Assembly (NCBI RefSeq): GCF_000931935.2
Contig: NZ_AZAC01000032.1
Coordinates: 1 to 40,016 of the forward strand
Direction: 5' to 3'
DNA length: 40,016 nucleotides
Source: Dethiosulfatarculus sandiegensis
Lineage (GTDB): Bacteria; Desulfobacterota; Desulfarculia; Desulfarculales; Desulfarculaceae
Shown here in pieces: positions 7,839 to 16,467 of this stretch; position 1 is the stretch's first letter; the number at the start of each line of letters is the position of its first letter. A program made the position numbers and the translations under genes. A model generated the notes under the pieces. It was not told the DNA's origin. It worked only from the letters and a program-made list of their open reading frames with translations, and made no database searches.

Positions 7839-9494
7839 CTACATTTCAACTTCCAATAACACTCCCGGCTCAATGGTGATCTCATCGGCTATGGTGGTTG
7901 TTTTACTTCCGTGCTGGCTCTGCCACCAGTTCAAACGGTATTTACCGGGAGGGACCACCAACGGCCCCCAGGTTTCACGGCCTATCACCTGTCTGTTGGT
8001 CTTAAGATTTATCAGCATTATGCGAAAAGGAGGCTTGGCATTTGCCTTGTGTAAAAACTTGATTCCCGAATTCAAAGGCACCTCGGCAAAGCCTTTGGCA
8101 GGCACTTCCACCTCTCCCAACTCAATGGTGTTGTTTTCGTGCTGCTTACCCCGATAGGAAAGGATGTATTTTCCAGGTCCCACCAACTGAGGACCGAAAC
8201 TTTTCCACTGACCGGCGATCTTATTTTTCTTGGTTTTCAAGAGATAAAAATCCGGTTTCTTGCTCACCCAATCGGCAGGCATGACACTTATGCCGGACTC
8301 CAGGACATGATCATTTAACATGCCGGGTTTAATCTCAACCTGGCCCAGATTGGCGATTCTGGAACCATGTTGGGACTGCTGCCACCAAAGGGTGTAGCTT
8401 CCCGAAGGCACCACCTGGGGCTCCACATTTTTATTAAACAAAAAAAGCATCTTTCTGGAGCCCGGTGCGCTGAGCATCCACTTGTATGGCGTCTTGATCC
8501 CCTGGGGCAGGGTGAGGCGCAAGCCTGTATCAATGGGCAGTTCCACTGTTTCGCCGCCCTTAACGCTGATAATCCGGCTTAAGAACACTTCATTGTGGCC
8601 ATGTTGGCTCTGCCGCCAGACCGGCTGATATTCACCCTGTTTCACCTTAAGGCTGGTTGTCTTTCCTCTTACCTTCACCTGGCCGGACTCAGGGTCTGCC
8701 AAGGACCAATAATGAGGAGGCATCTTAACCCAGGAGGCGGGCTTTAAAACCACTGTGCCCGGACCGCTCAGGCGAATGCGCTTGGATTTACTCTGCACAC
8801 TTGGAGCTTCGGGTGCTTCAGGAGTTGGCTTTGGCTGTGCAAGTTCCTTTTTCTCGGACACGGCCTGTTGAACCTCTCCCAAGGCGGCGGCCAGCTCCTG
8901 GGTGCTGTCAGCCTTGAAATAGCGCCCCCCGCCGGCTTTGGCAATGCATTTGAGCTGATCAGCCGCTTTTTGATCCACATCAAAACCAACCGCATGCAAC
9001 ACAAACTTGATGCCTTGGGATTTAAGGTCTTTTGCCATGGCGCAGGGATCACCTTCACAGGTTTCCAGTCCGTCACTGATCAGGACCACGGTGGTCTTGG
9101 TCTCCCGTTTTTGCAAAAGCCTGCCTGCCTCGGTCAGGGAGGCGGTGATGGGAGTTTTACCCTTGGCATTCAGCCCGTCAATTGCCTTATTGAGATTTTC
9201 CACGGAGCAGCCTAAAGGCTTAACCAGTTGGATATCTTTACAATCTCCCTTTCGACGATGGCCATAGGCCAAAAGCCCCATCTCCACATTAGCCGGTGAT
9301 TTATTTATCAGGCCTTTCAACACCTCTTTAGCCACTGAGATCTTGGGCTTTTCGTCCACTCTGCCCCACATGGAGCCTGAACAGTCCAAAATAAAAAGCA
9401 GCCCCTCCTTGGGTGCTGCATATAAGGTGCTAATGGAGGAAAACAAAAAAACAACAAGTGACAACAGGCAAATGAAGTTCCTTTTTCTGAGCAT
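7839..9494 (-). CDS. Secreted vWA-domain protein with four C-terminal repeats
   Basis: A 551-residue exported protein. Residues 1-26 form a signal peptide (basic start, hydrophobic core, cut near LYA-AP). A von Willebrand A domain (about 30-210) carries an intact MIDAS: D37-x-S39-x-S41 in LDCSGSMWG, plus VVLISDGLETC later, as in Ca-activated chloride channel-like (YfbK/CLCA-type) proteins. A proline-rich linker follows at about 215-230. The C-terminal half then holds four units of about 80 residues, each with a GxYxLxW core and, in three of the four, the motif QSQHG. The ATG at 9494 has AGGGGAG 5 bases upstream; the longer frame to 9623 would hide the signal peptide. No partner gene adjoins it. 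A metal-dependent adhesion or envelope role is inferred. Confidence 0.85.
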   Translation of the reverse strand: MLRKRNFICLLSLVVFLFSSISTLYAAPKEGLLFILDCSGSMWGRVDEKPKISVAKEVLKGLINKSPANVEMGLLAYGHRRKGDCKDIQLVKPLGCSVENLNKAIDGLNAKGKTPITASLTEAGRLLQKRETKTTVVLISDGLETCEGDPCAMAKDLKSQGIKFVLHAVGFDVDQKAADQLKCIAKAGGGRYFKADSTQELAAALGEVQQAVSEKKELAQPKPTPEAPEAPSVQSKSKRIRLSGPGTVVLKPASWVKMPPHYWSLADPESGQVKVRGKTTSLKVKQGEYQPVWRQSQHGHNEVFLSRIISVKGGETVELPIDTGLRLTLPQGIKTPYKWMLSAPGSRKMLFLFNKNVEPQVVPSGSYTLWWQQSQHGSRIANLGQVEIKPGMLNDHVLESGISVMPADWVSKKPDFYLLKTKKNKIAGQWKSFGPQLVGPGKYILSYRGKQHENNTIELGEVEVPAKGFAEVPLNSGIKFLHKANAKPPFRIMLINLKTNRQVIGRETWGPLVVPPGKYRLNWWQSQHGSKTTTIADEITIEPGVLLEVEM

Positions 9495-10405
9495 CTTTCT
9501 CCCCTGACTGTCACCCCGGCCGTTTGCGGAGTGTATAGAAGGCGGCAGCGAACCGATCCTTGGCAAACCTCGTGCCCATAAACCGATTTTTTCATTGTGC
9601 CACATCATGATTATTTCTGACAATAAACCTCTAAAAACAGGGATTAATCAAAAAAATTCGCTTCAGCATATCATATTGAAAATACTACATTTATACCGAC
9701 TCACCCTGATCATCTCTAATTTTTCTCCCGTGGCCGACCTGGAATTTTTTTAAAGGTAACACGTTGTTTTTATATTCTTTTACGGCGGAAAACCGTTAAC
9801 TGGATAAAGGATCTCAAATGGATGTTTGATTTAGAGATCAACAACTTAAGCGGGTGTTTACTTCATTTTTTGTGTAACCGGATTCATAACCAAGGCGACA
9901 TTCCAGATAGAAGCGGGCATATGTGGTTCAGGTTCGCTGGCTTTTTCTACCAAGGATAGAATAATAAAGGACTCCCGACTGTGACGGTTTTTTCTCCCTG
10001 TCCTGCTAATGCCGCCGCAGCCGCGCAAACATGGGGCCTTAAAAACCGGCCAGGCAGGACAAAGTTTAGCGTGTTGCATGTTGAACCCAAACAATGGCCG
10101 GTAAACCGAAAATGCTCAAGTCAGCAAGGAGCATTGCACTCGGGTTTTAAACCCCGTTTCAGCGACAGATGCATTATTAAATAGAGAAATCGTTAAACTA
10201 AAAAGCCAGTTGGGGCGGGCAAAAGCCGCTGCCCACTTGTCAGGCACATTTACTGCAATTATAAAAATACATTTTTCACCCAAGGTGAAAAACAAAATCC
10301 AGCAGAAAAAATTTCAGGCAAAGCTTTCACCTTGCCTGAATCCTAATCAACGGGTATGGATGAAGAGGATAATCAGGTTGCACCCGATTCGGAGTTAGTG
10401 ACACA
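9495..10405. other. Intergenic region between divergent vWA gene and ECF sigma operon
   Basis: This 0.9-kb stretch must contain the promoters for the vWA gene (minus) and the ECF operon (plus), but I could not identify a convincing -35/-10 pair. Short open frames near 9858-10184 on both strands have no ribosome site or recognisable protein pattern. It could contain an untranslated RNA, though no fold stood out. Confidence 0.4.
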
Positions 10406-11077
10406 TTGAATGCAGCCCTTCAAACGACCGCAACAATTCAGGACTCCCAGAAAGGGATCCTTAACCGGACGAAGGGGCAGGGAGCAAAAAAGCTGGTCCA
10501 AAGCGCCCAGATAGCGGATGACGCCACAATCATAACGCAAGTGTTGGAAGGCGAGGTCAATGCTTTTGAGGTACTGATGAAAAAGCACCAGGACCATGCC
10601 TTGCGAATTGTGAAAGGTAAAGTTCCGCCCGAGGCTTGTGAAGAAGTGGTCCACGAAGCCTTTATCAGCGCTTTTCGCTCTTTGAAATCCTTTAGAGGAG
10701 ACAAGCCCTTTGAGCACTGGCTGGCCAGGATCACGGTGCGAACCTGCTATGATTACTGGCGGAAGCACTACAGGAACAAGGAAGTTCCGACCAGCGCCTT
10801 GAGCCCGGGACAATCGGCCAGATTGAGTGTCATGGGCCAGGAAAACGGCGCCATCGACGGTAGCAAAGCGGTCAACAATTTGGAAGACCAGGAACTTTTG
10901 GCCTGGGCTTTGGGACATCTCAGCCCCAAAGACCGAATGGCTATAACCCTTATCCACCTGGAAGGAAGATCAGTGGCCGAGGCCGCAGACCTTTTGGGGT
11001 GGAGCCCGGCTAATGTCAAAGTAAGAATATTCCGGGCCAGGCGAAAGCTTCGCAAGATTATAGCGAGGGAATTATAA
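10406..11077 (+). CDS. ECF-type RNA polymerase sigma factor
   Basis: A 223-residue sigma-70-family factor of the ECF group. Region 2 spans about residues 50-120 (VNAFEVLMKKHQDHALRIVKG to CYDYWRKHYRN). Region 4 spans about 165-220, with the HTH in RSVAEAADLLGWSPANVKVRIFRARRKL. The start is uncertain: TTG at 10406 has GGAG 11 bases upstream and gives a 38-residue N-terminal extension beyond the usual ECF start around the DDATIITQVLEGEV segment. Its TAA overlaps the ATG of the next gene by one base (TAATG), so sigma and putative anti-sigma are translationally coupled. With the Spy/CnrX-like third gene, the order resembles metal- or envelope-stress modules such as CnrYXH. Target promoters are not visible. 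Confidence 0.9.
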   Translation: MNAALQTTATIQDSQKGILNRTKGQGAKKLVQSAQIADDATIITQVLEGEVNAFEVLMKKHQDHALRIVKGKVPPEACEEVVHEAFISAFRSLKSFRGDKPFEHWLARITVRTCYDYWRKHYRNKEVPTSALSPGQSARLSVMGQENGAIDGSKAVNNLEDQELLAWALGHLSPKDRMAITLIHLEGRSVAEAADLLGWSPANVKVRIFRARRKLRKIIAREL

Positions 11078-11412
11078 TGACAAGCAGCAAGGAGAAAACC
11101 GAGCGGGTTCTGAACGCCTTTGTTCAAATACATGCCGCTCAGCCAACACCGACCCTGAACCCGATGTGGCGACAGGGGGTAATGAAAACAATCCGGCTGA
11201 ACCGGGCCATGGAAAACCTTGAGTCGGCGGATAATCCGGCCGCTGCTTTTACCAGCCTCATGTTCCGCTTTGCAGGAGCAGGCACTGCAGTGGGAGTCGC
11301 TCTTTTAATCTACAGCCTGACCGCGGCTTCTGGCCTGGACGCGGAAGCGTTAAGGGCCATGGTTCAAGATCCGCTGAACATTTTACCCCTGGACACATTA
11401 ATCCTCTCTTAG
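11077..11412 (+). CDS. Putative one-TM anti-sigma protein
   Basis: A 111-residue protein with a cytoplasmic N-terminal part (about 1-60), one membrane helix (about 64-84, rich in Gly/Ala/Val/Leu) and a short C-terminal tail of 27 residues outside. It lacks the zinc anti-sigma HxxxCxxC motif, so it is not a ZAS-type factor, but size, topology and coupling to the ECF gene match small anti-sigma proteins such as CnrY/NccY. Function is inferred from position and topology only. The start ATG overlaps the sigma gene stop by one base. Confidence 0.65.
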   Translation: MTSSKEKTERVLNAFVQIHAAQPTPTLNPMWRQGVMKTIRLNRAMENLESADNPAAAFTSLMFRFAGAGTAVGVALLIYSLTAASGLDAEALRAMVQDPLNILPLDTLILS

Positions 11413-11433
11413 TTCAGCCAAGGAGCCATGTTG

Positions 11434-11844
11434 ATGAGCAAATTAAAGATGTGGGTCGCGGTGTTGGCTGTTTTTCTCTGCGGCGTTTTAGTCGGAGCGG
11501 TGGGCGGCGGAATTCTGGTTCGCCATAAGGCCAAGGCTGCATTTGAGCGGCTGAGAACAGATGATGGGTCCTATCTCACCTCGATTATGATGAAGGGGCT
11601 GGCCAGAGAGCTTAACCTGACAGATAAACAACAAAAAGATATCCGTCCCATATTGGAGAAAACCTCGGTAGATCTGCAGATCATTCGTAAGAATACCCAT
11701 CAGGAGCTTAAAATACTGGGCAACCAGACGGTAAGGGAGATCAAGGAACACCTCAGCTCGGAGCAAAACCGGGAATTTGACAAACTGATGAAACACGTAC
11801 ATTTGCATCGCCTTTTGTTGCCGCCGGCAGATAAAAAGCCATAG
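11434..11844 (+). CDS. Spy/CnrX-like periplasmic stress or metal sensor
   Basis: A 136-residue protein with an N-terminal membrane anchor (about 6-28) and a helical periplasmic domain. Two LTxxQ-like motifs of the Spy/CpxP/ZraP/CnrX superfamily are visible: ELNLTDKQQKDI near residue 60 and HLSSEQNREF near 106. A His-rich end (HVHLHR, about 121-126) could bind metal, though CnrX-type methionine ligands are not evident. The ATG at 11434 is 8 bases after AGGAG; the ATG at 11428 is too close (2 bases). It is the third gene of the ECF operon and probably senses metal or misfolded-protein stress and relays it to the anti-sigma protein. Family assignment is by pattern. Confidence 0.75.
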   Translation: MSKLKMWVAVLAVFLCGVLVGAVGGGILVRHKAKAAFERLRTDDGSYLTSIMMKGLARELNLTDKQQKDIRPILEKTSVDLQIIRKNTHQELKILGNQTVREIKEHLSSEQNREFDKLMKHVHLHRLLLPPADKKP

Positions 11845-11962
11845 CAGAACGGGTTCCGGCGAGATAAGCACAAGGCATTATTTATAAATCATTTAACCTA
11901 CCACCAGATATAACAGCTTGCCTTGAGCTAAAATCAGTTTAACTTTAAAAAGAATGCACTTT

Positions 11963-12006
11963 AGTAAGTCGGTAAAATATAAAATTTTACCGACTTACTG
12001 TTTTTT
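11963..12006 (+). terminator. Intrinsic terminator of the ECF operon
   Basis: A 16-bp perfect stem (AGTAAGTCGGTAAAAT with ATTTTACCGACTTACT, 5-base loop) is followed by G and six T residues. It sits about 120 bases after the last gene of the operon. Confidence 0.9.
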
Positions 12007-12425
12007 ACCAATTTGAGTTCATTCACAATCAAATACGTCTTACGTTTACCGCCAAGGCACATTTTTTTAGAGATTCATTTTATTAAGCTCAGCTATTAGC
12101 AGAGCAAACCAAGCACCCCATGCCGCTGCCCGAGGACTAATTATCTTCTTAATCGCAGATATGTTATTTTTTACTGCTGGATGTTTTTTTCACATTTTTC
12201 TGGTCAGAATATGTTTTAGCGGATCAATTGACGGTAAAAAACCGGAAATAAAGGGCCTAATAAAGGCATTCTTCAGATCGTTTTCCGGAAAGAAGGCCAT
12301 ATCCCCCTTTTGAATTTAAGTTAAAAAATCATTTAATAACAATATGTTACATAATACAAATTGCATTTTCAAGCCATTTTTATTTTTAATTAAACTCAAT
12401 GTTCCATATATTTTTATTTTCCCTA

Positions 12426-12453
12426 TTGACAACTTTCCCTGGCCGATTATACT
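12426..12453 (+). promoter_or_regulatory. Sigma-70 promoter of the ilv-leu operon
   Basis: The -35 TTGACA (12426-12431) and the -10 TATACT (12448-12453) are 16 bases apart. Transcription would begin near 12460, about 20 bases before the leader peptide start. Both elements are close to consensus, so control most likely acts after initiation, in the leader. Confidence 0.85.
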
Positions 12454-12480
12454 GAACACAATTCAGCATGGAGGTTAATC

Positions 12481-12612
12481 ATGAAGCAGTTCAGTTCAAA
12501 AGCCAAAAGTAAAGGCTCGGCATTTTCCAATCCAACAAGCGCCCGCGCTTTCTCAAGCCTTTCCTCCCTGCTGCTCGTACTGCTATCCCTTCTGGTAGTC
12601 CTGCCCCTATAG
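12481..12612 (+). CDS. ilv operon leader peptide (43 residues, Leu/Val-rich end)
   Basis: A short ORF with a near-perfect ribosome site (GGAGG, 6-base spacing) right after the operon promoter. The first 30 residues are ordinary and polar. The last 15 are almost all branched-chain residues: SLLLVLLSLLVVLPL before the TAG, with nine Leu and three Val. This is the arrangement of amino acid attenuation leaders such as ilvB/ilvG/leu leaders in enterobacteria, where ribosome stalling at Leu/Val codons senses charged tRNA. GCCCC/GGGGC (12603-12616) forms a hairpin around the stop codon. Transcription attenuation is inferred; sequence identity with known leaders is not claimed. Confidence 0.85.
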   Translation: MKQFSSKAKSKGSAFSNPTSARAFSSLSSLLLVLLSLLVVLPL

Positions 12613-12654
12613 GGGCCACATTTAATTTCACCAAACAACTGAATAGATTCTGAC

Positions 12655-12750
12655 CGACAGGGTGGTGAACTGTATTCACCTGTCATACCCCTTGCGGGAA
12701 GGCTGCTGTTTAAGGCCTTAAAACCAACAAAGCTTAAGCCTTCTCCCCGC
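12655..12750 (+). promoter_or_regulatory. Candidate attenuator with competing hairpins
   Basis: Between the leader stop and ilvB there are several structures. GGTGAA/TTCACC (12664-12680) is extended by GACA/TGTC. An 11-bp stem pairs GCGGG-AAGGCT (12694-12704) with AGCCTT-CCCGC (12737-12750, 3-base bulge). Within its loop is TTTAAGGCCTTAAA (12709-12722). The segment 12735-12742 can pair either with 12699-12704 or with 12712-12720, so two exclusive folds exist, as expected for an attenuator. No T-run follows either stem, so a classic intrinsic terminator is not evident; Rho-dependent or translational control is possible. Confidence 0.6.
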
Positions 12751-12811
12751 ATTCCCGGTATTCCTGTCTGCCAGGTCTAGTACACCTGAATTATTTGTAA
12801 GGACTATTGAA

Positions 12812-14569
12812 ATGGGTATACCAGCCCAAAAACTCTCCCATAACCGCCCGGTCAGTGAACCCACTACGGCGGACCGCCTGGTCCGCTTCCTGGGCGACAA
12901 AAAAGTGCCCATGGTCTTCGGCATGACCGGAGCGGCGATAATGCCCGTTTACGACGCACTTTTCAAAGTGGGATCACCCAGGCATATCATAAGCGGCCAT
13001 GAGCAGGGAGCCGCTCACATGGCCGAAGGCTTGGCCAAGGTTACGGGCCGGGCAGGAGTCGTCATGGCTACCAGCGGCCCCGGAGCCACAAATCTGGTCA
13101 CCGGCCTGGCAGACGCCATGATGGATTCGGTTCCCCTGGTGGCCATAACCGGCCAGGTGAATAAGGGCCTCATGGGCAAAGACGCCTTTCAGGAGGCGGA
13201 TATTGAAGGCATTACCATGCCGGTAACCAAACACAACTACCAGGTGAAGAGCCCGGAACACTTGAGCCAGGTGCTTAGAGAGGCCTTTTATGTGGCGGAA
13301 AACGGACGCCCCGGGCCGGTTTTGATTGACCTGCCCAGGGATATCGTGGTGTCGCCCTGCCCTCCTATTTCGGCCGAGCCTTTACAGGTTGCCCCGCCTG
13401 CCAGGCAAAAGCCGGGTTTTGCCGAGCTTAACCAGGCCCTTATGTTGATGCGCAAGGCCAAGCGCCCGGTGATCCTGGCAGGAGGCGGAGTTATCACCGC
13501 CCGGGCAAGTCGGGAGCTAAAAGACCTGGCCAGTGCCTGGAACGCGCCGGTGGCCTGCACCCTCATGGGGCTGGGTTCCTTTCCCAGTGAGGACGGTTTA
13601 AGCCTGGGCATGCCCGGCATGCACGGCAGCGGCTACGCCAATCTGGCCATATATGAATCCGACCTGCTCCTGGTGGCGGGGGCCAGGCTCGACGACCGGG
13701 TTACGGGCCGAAAAGACGGATTTGCTCCTTTTGCCAAACTGGTCCACCTGGATGTGGACCCTTCAGAAATAAACAAGATTCTCCCTGCCCAGGTCAGCCT
13801 GGAGGCGGATGCCAAACCCGCTCTGGCCGGGCTCTTTCGCGGGGTGATGAACTGGGAAGAAAGGCCTGACTTAAGCCCCTGGCATGAACGCATAAATGAG
13901 CTTAAAAGGCTTTATCCCCAGCCCCGCCCCAAAACCAGGGGCCTTATCACTCCCCAACAGGTGATCAAGGCTTGGGCAGACATTCTGAACCCGGAAGCCG
14001 TCATCGTGACCGGCGTGGGTCAACACCAAATGTTCACCGCCCAGCACTACCCCTTTTCCAGGCCAGGCACCCTGATAACCTCGGGCGGGCTGGGGGTCAT
14101 GGGTTTTGGCCTGCCGGCCGCCCTGGGAGCCAAGCTGGGAGCGCCTGACAAAGACGTGATCCTGATGGATGGTGACGGCTCCTTTTTGATGAATATCCAA
14201 GAATTGGCGACTGCTGTGCGTTACGGCATCGGTTGTGTGGCCACCATATTCAACAACTCCGGGTTGGGCATGGTGCGGCAGTGGCAAACCCTTTTTTACA
14301 ACGACCGCAGAGCTGCCACCGAATTTACACCTCCCGCCTTTGACCAAGTGGCCAGGGCCTTTGGGGCCCTGGGGCGCAAAGTCAAAAGGCCCGAGGAACT
14401 GGAGGCATCCCTGGCCTGGGCCCTTAAGGCCAGCCGGGAAAAACACCTGCCAGTGGTTTTGGATGTGGATGTAGACCCTGAAACCCTGGTCTATCCCATG
14501 GTGCCCCAAGGCGGCAAAAACGCGGATTTCATAACAGGGGCCAAAGGAGGAAATCATGGAGAAGCTTAG
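12812..14569 (+). CDS. ilvB: Acetolactate synthase large (catalytic) subunit
   Basis: Thiamine-diphosphate enzyme of 585 residues that condenses pyruvate with pyruvate or 2-oxobutyrate, the first common step of valine, leucine and isoleucine synthesis. The catalytic Glu64 is in SGHEQGAAHMAEG. SGPGATNLVTGLADAMMDSVPLVAITGQV is typical of the AHAS family. The ThDP/Mg2+ motif GDGSFLMNIQEL followed by NN is present near residue 450. Length and domain order (PYR, central, PP) are normal. The ATG at 12812 has AAGGA 8 bases upstream. It lies 199 bases after the leader peptide and overlaps the small-subunit gene by 14 bases. Regulation is likely via the leader and by feedback through the small subunit. 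Confidence 0.97.
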   Translation: MGIPAQKLSHNRPVSEPTTADRLVRFLGDKKVPMVFGMTGAAIMPVYDALFKVGSPRHIISGHEQGAAHMAEGLAKVTGRAGVVMATSGPGATNLVTGLADAMMDSVPLVAITGQVNKGLMGKDAFQEADIEGITMPVTKHNYQVKSPEHLSQVLREAFYVAENGRPGPVLIDLPRDIVVSPCPPISAEPLQVAPPARQKPGFAELNQALMLMRKAKRPVILAGGGVITARASRELKDLASAWNAPVACTLMGLGSFPSEDGLSLGMPGMHGSGYANLAIYESDLLLVAGARLDDRVTGRKDGFAPFAKLVHLDVDPSEINKILPAQVSLEADAKPALAGLFRGVMNWEERPDLSPWHERINELKRLYPQPRPKTRGLITPQQVIKAWADILNPEAVIVTGVGQHQMFTAQHYPFSRPGTLITSGGLGVMGFGLPAALGAKLGAPDKDVILMDGDGSFLMNIQELATAVRYGIGCVATIFNNSGLGMVRQWQTLFYNDRRAATEFTPPAFDQVARAFGALGRKVKRPEELEASLAWALKASREKHLPVVLDVDVDPETLVYPMVPQGGKNADFITGAKGGNHGEA

Positions 14570-15113
14570 TCCTCTCTCCTTACTGGTACGCAATGAAAAA
14601 GGGGTTCTCTCCAGGGTGGCCGGACTCATCTCCAGAAGGGGCTTCAATATCGTAAGCCTGGCCGTGGGAGAGACCCAAGACCCCGACTTTTCGAGAATAA
14701 CCCTGGTCATAAAGGCAGACGGGCCGGACCGGGAACAGGCAATAAAGCAGCTTAAGCGCAACTTGAGCGTTGTCAGGGTGGATGACCTCTCTGAATGCGC
14801 CTCGGTTTCAAGAGGGCTTGCCCTGTTCAAGGTGGCGGCAACCCCGGAGCAAAGGAGCCAACTCTGCCAACTGGCCGCAATATTCGGCGCCAGGGTGGAA
14901 CATGTTGACCATAAATGCCTGATCATCGAGGTCACAGGCGACCGGGAAAAGATCCAGGCCTTTGCCGGGGTGGTTGAGCCTTATGGAATCTATGAAATGG
15001 CCCGGACCGGCCAGATCGTCCTGGCCAGAGAAACAAAGCAAAATACGCTCCCGGCGGAGATGAACTTTTATAAAAGAAGTGAACCCCGTCCGGAAAACTA
15101 CCTGCACGCATGA
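14556..15113 (+). CDS. ilvN: Acetolactate synthase small (regulatory) subunit
   Basis: A 185-residue regulatory subunit that activates IlvB and carries the valine-binding site. The N-terminal ACT domain opens with [24 protein letters not shown], a hallmark of AHAS small subunits, and the C-terminal half is the usual second ACT-like region. AAAGGAGG lies just before the ATG, inside the end of ilvB, so the two are translated in tandem. Length is of the longer type (about 160-190 residues). The stop overlaps the context of the ilvC start. The symbol ilvN or ilvH would both be used for this family. Confidence 0.95.
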   Translation: MEKLSPLSLLVRNEKGVLSRVAGLISRRGFNIVSLAVGETQDPDFSRITLVIKADGPDREQAIKQLKRNLSVVRVDDLSECASVSRGLALFKVAATPEQRSQLCQLAAIFGARVEHVDHKCLIIEVTGDREKIQAFAGVVEPYGIYEMARTGQIVLARETKQNTLPAEMNFYKRSEPRPENYLHA

Positions 15114-15121
15114 GGAGAAAA

Positions 15122-16114
15122 ATGAACGCCAAGATTTATTATGAAAAAGACTCTGATATCAACCAGATCAAAGATAAGACCATTTGTGTTTTGGGTTACG
15201 GCAGCCAAGGCCGCGCCCACGCCAGAAACCTGCACGACTCCGGCCTGGACGTGGTGGTGGGGTTAAGGGAAGGCAGCAAAACCTTTGCCAAGGTTGAGGC
15301 CGACGGTTTAAGGGCCGCGCCTGCGCAGGAAGCCGCCGACCAGGCCGATATCATTGCCTTCCTTCTGCCCGACCCCTCCCAGCCCGAGGCCTATGAAACG
15401 TGGGTGAAAAACGCCAAGGGCAAGGGGAAAACCCTTTTGTTTGCCCATGGCTTTAACATCCACTTTGGTCAAATAAAGGCAGATCCGGATATGGACGTCA
15501 TCATGGTGGCGCCTAAGGGGCCGGGCAAACTGGTGCGCGATCTTTACGAAGACGGCCAGGGAGTGCCCTGCCTGGTGGCTATTGATCAGGATGCCTCGGG
15601 CAGCGCCCTGGCCGACGCCCTGGCCTATGCCCAGGGAATCGGCGGCACCAGGGCCGGAGTGATCGAAACCAGCTTCAAGGAAGAGACCGAAACCGACCTC
15701 TTTGGCGAGCAGGCTGTTATCTGCGGCGGCATAAGCGCCTTGATGAAAGCCGGTTTCGACACCCTCACCGAGGCGGGCTATGCCCCGGAAATGGCTTACT
15801 TTGAATGCATCCATGAAATGAAACTCATTGTGGACCTGGTTTATGAAGGCGGGCTGGAGCATATGCGCGCCTTTATCTCAGACACGGCCAAATACGGCGA
15901 TATGTCTCGCGGACCCAGGGTTATCAATGATCAGGTGAGACAGGAAATGAAAAAAATCCTGGAAGAGATCCAGGGCGGGCGCTTTGCCAGGGAATGGGTC
16001 CTGGAAAACCAGGCCAACCGCCCGGCCTATAACGCGCTTTTGGAAAAGGAAAAGGAGCATCCCTCAAAAGAAGTGGGTGCAAACTTGCGTGAAATGATGG
16101 GATGGCTAAAATAA
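15122..16114 (+). CDS. ilvC: Ketol-acid reductoisomerase, class I
   Basis: A 330-residue Mg2+- and NADPH-dependent enzyme that converts acetolactate or acetohydroxybutyrate to dihydroxy acids. The Rossmann motif [13 protein letters not shown] starts near residue 25. The cofactor loop GLREGSKTF has Arg and Ser positions usual for NADPH binding. The metal-binding segment [13 protein letters not shown] and the C-terminal knotted helical domain (single copy, class I length) are present. The ATG at 15122 follows GAGGAG closely; a start at 15110 would overlap ilvN and lacks a site. Third gene of the operon, 8 bases after ilvN. Confidence 0.97.
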   Translation: MNAKIYYEKDSDINQIKDKTICVLGYGSQGRAHARNLHDSGLDVVVGLREGSKTFAKVEADGLRAAPAQEAADQADIIAFLLPDPSQPEAYETWVKNAKGKGKTLLFAHGFNIHFGQIKADPDMDVIMVAPKGPGKLVRDLYEDGQGVPCLVAIDQDASGSALADALAYAQGIGGTRAGVIETSFKEETETDLFGEQAVICGGISALMKAGFDTLTEAGYAPEMAYFECIHEMKLIVDLVYEGGLEHMRAFISDTAKYGDMSRGPRVINDQVRQEMKKILEEIQGGRFAREWVLENQANRPAYNALLEKEKEHPSKEVGANLREMMGWLK

Positions 16115-16238
16115 ATACCCTAAAGGCCAAGGTCGTACTGGTGGTTTGCGGGCCGACTTGGGAGGGAGGCCTAAAACCGCATAACAGTCGGCCTTGGCCG
16201 AGGGTCTTTGTTAATTCAAAAAAACAGGAGTTTTCAAA
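16115..16238 (+). promoter_or_regulatory. Structured ilvC-leuA spacer with alternative hairpins
   Basis: GGCCAAGG (16125-16132) can pair with CCTTGGCC (16192-16199), and GGCCGACT (16151-16158) can pair with AGTCGGCC (16186-16193). The two right arms overlap by two bases, so the stems compete in part. The spacer to leuA totals 353 bases, far more than other junctions in the operon. It could be a processing site, a second attenuator or a riboswitch-like element for leuA. T-box signatures were looked for and not found. Confidence 0.4.
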
Positions 16239-16391
16239 ATGGAGGATCGCCAGGACGCCTCGGACGTATGTGTATCCGGCGGCTGGACCGTTATTCCGGT
16301 CCGGCAGGCGGCGAAGGAGGTAAAAGCCTCGGAATCGGCCTTTATACAGGCCGGTTCCACCATGACTCTGGCGGGCCAGGGGACCCGGTAA
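16239..16391 (+). CDS. Possible 50-residue small protein between ilvC and leuA
   Basis: An ORF with AGGAG 8 bases before the ATG at 16239. The product is soluble, with a GGWTVIP segment followed by an Ala/Lys helix and a Gly/Ser/Thr-rich end. I do not recognise it. All three plus-strand frames are open over much of this GC-rich spacer, so the ORF could be chance; the good ribosome site is the main support. It is not rich in Leu codons, so it is unlikely to be a leu leader peptide. Confidence 0.3.
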   Translation: MEDRQDASDVCVSGGWTVIPVRQAAKEVKASESAFIQAGSTMTLAGQGTR

Positions 16392-16467
16392 AAAAAAGAC
16401 GGTCAAAGGATCGTCTTGATCATGGAAGAGCTTTTTTCACTTTTTTGCTATTAAAGACGGAGAAAAC

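Noticed and set aside
13871..14935. 354-codon minus-strand open frame
   Set aside because: It is antisense to the ilvB end and ilvN; the reading is low-complexity and without motifs.
16115..16467. T-box or known riboswitch before leuA
   Set aside because: No T-box signature, no specifier loop pattern and no T-run terminator were found, so only unnamed stems are reported.
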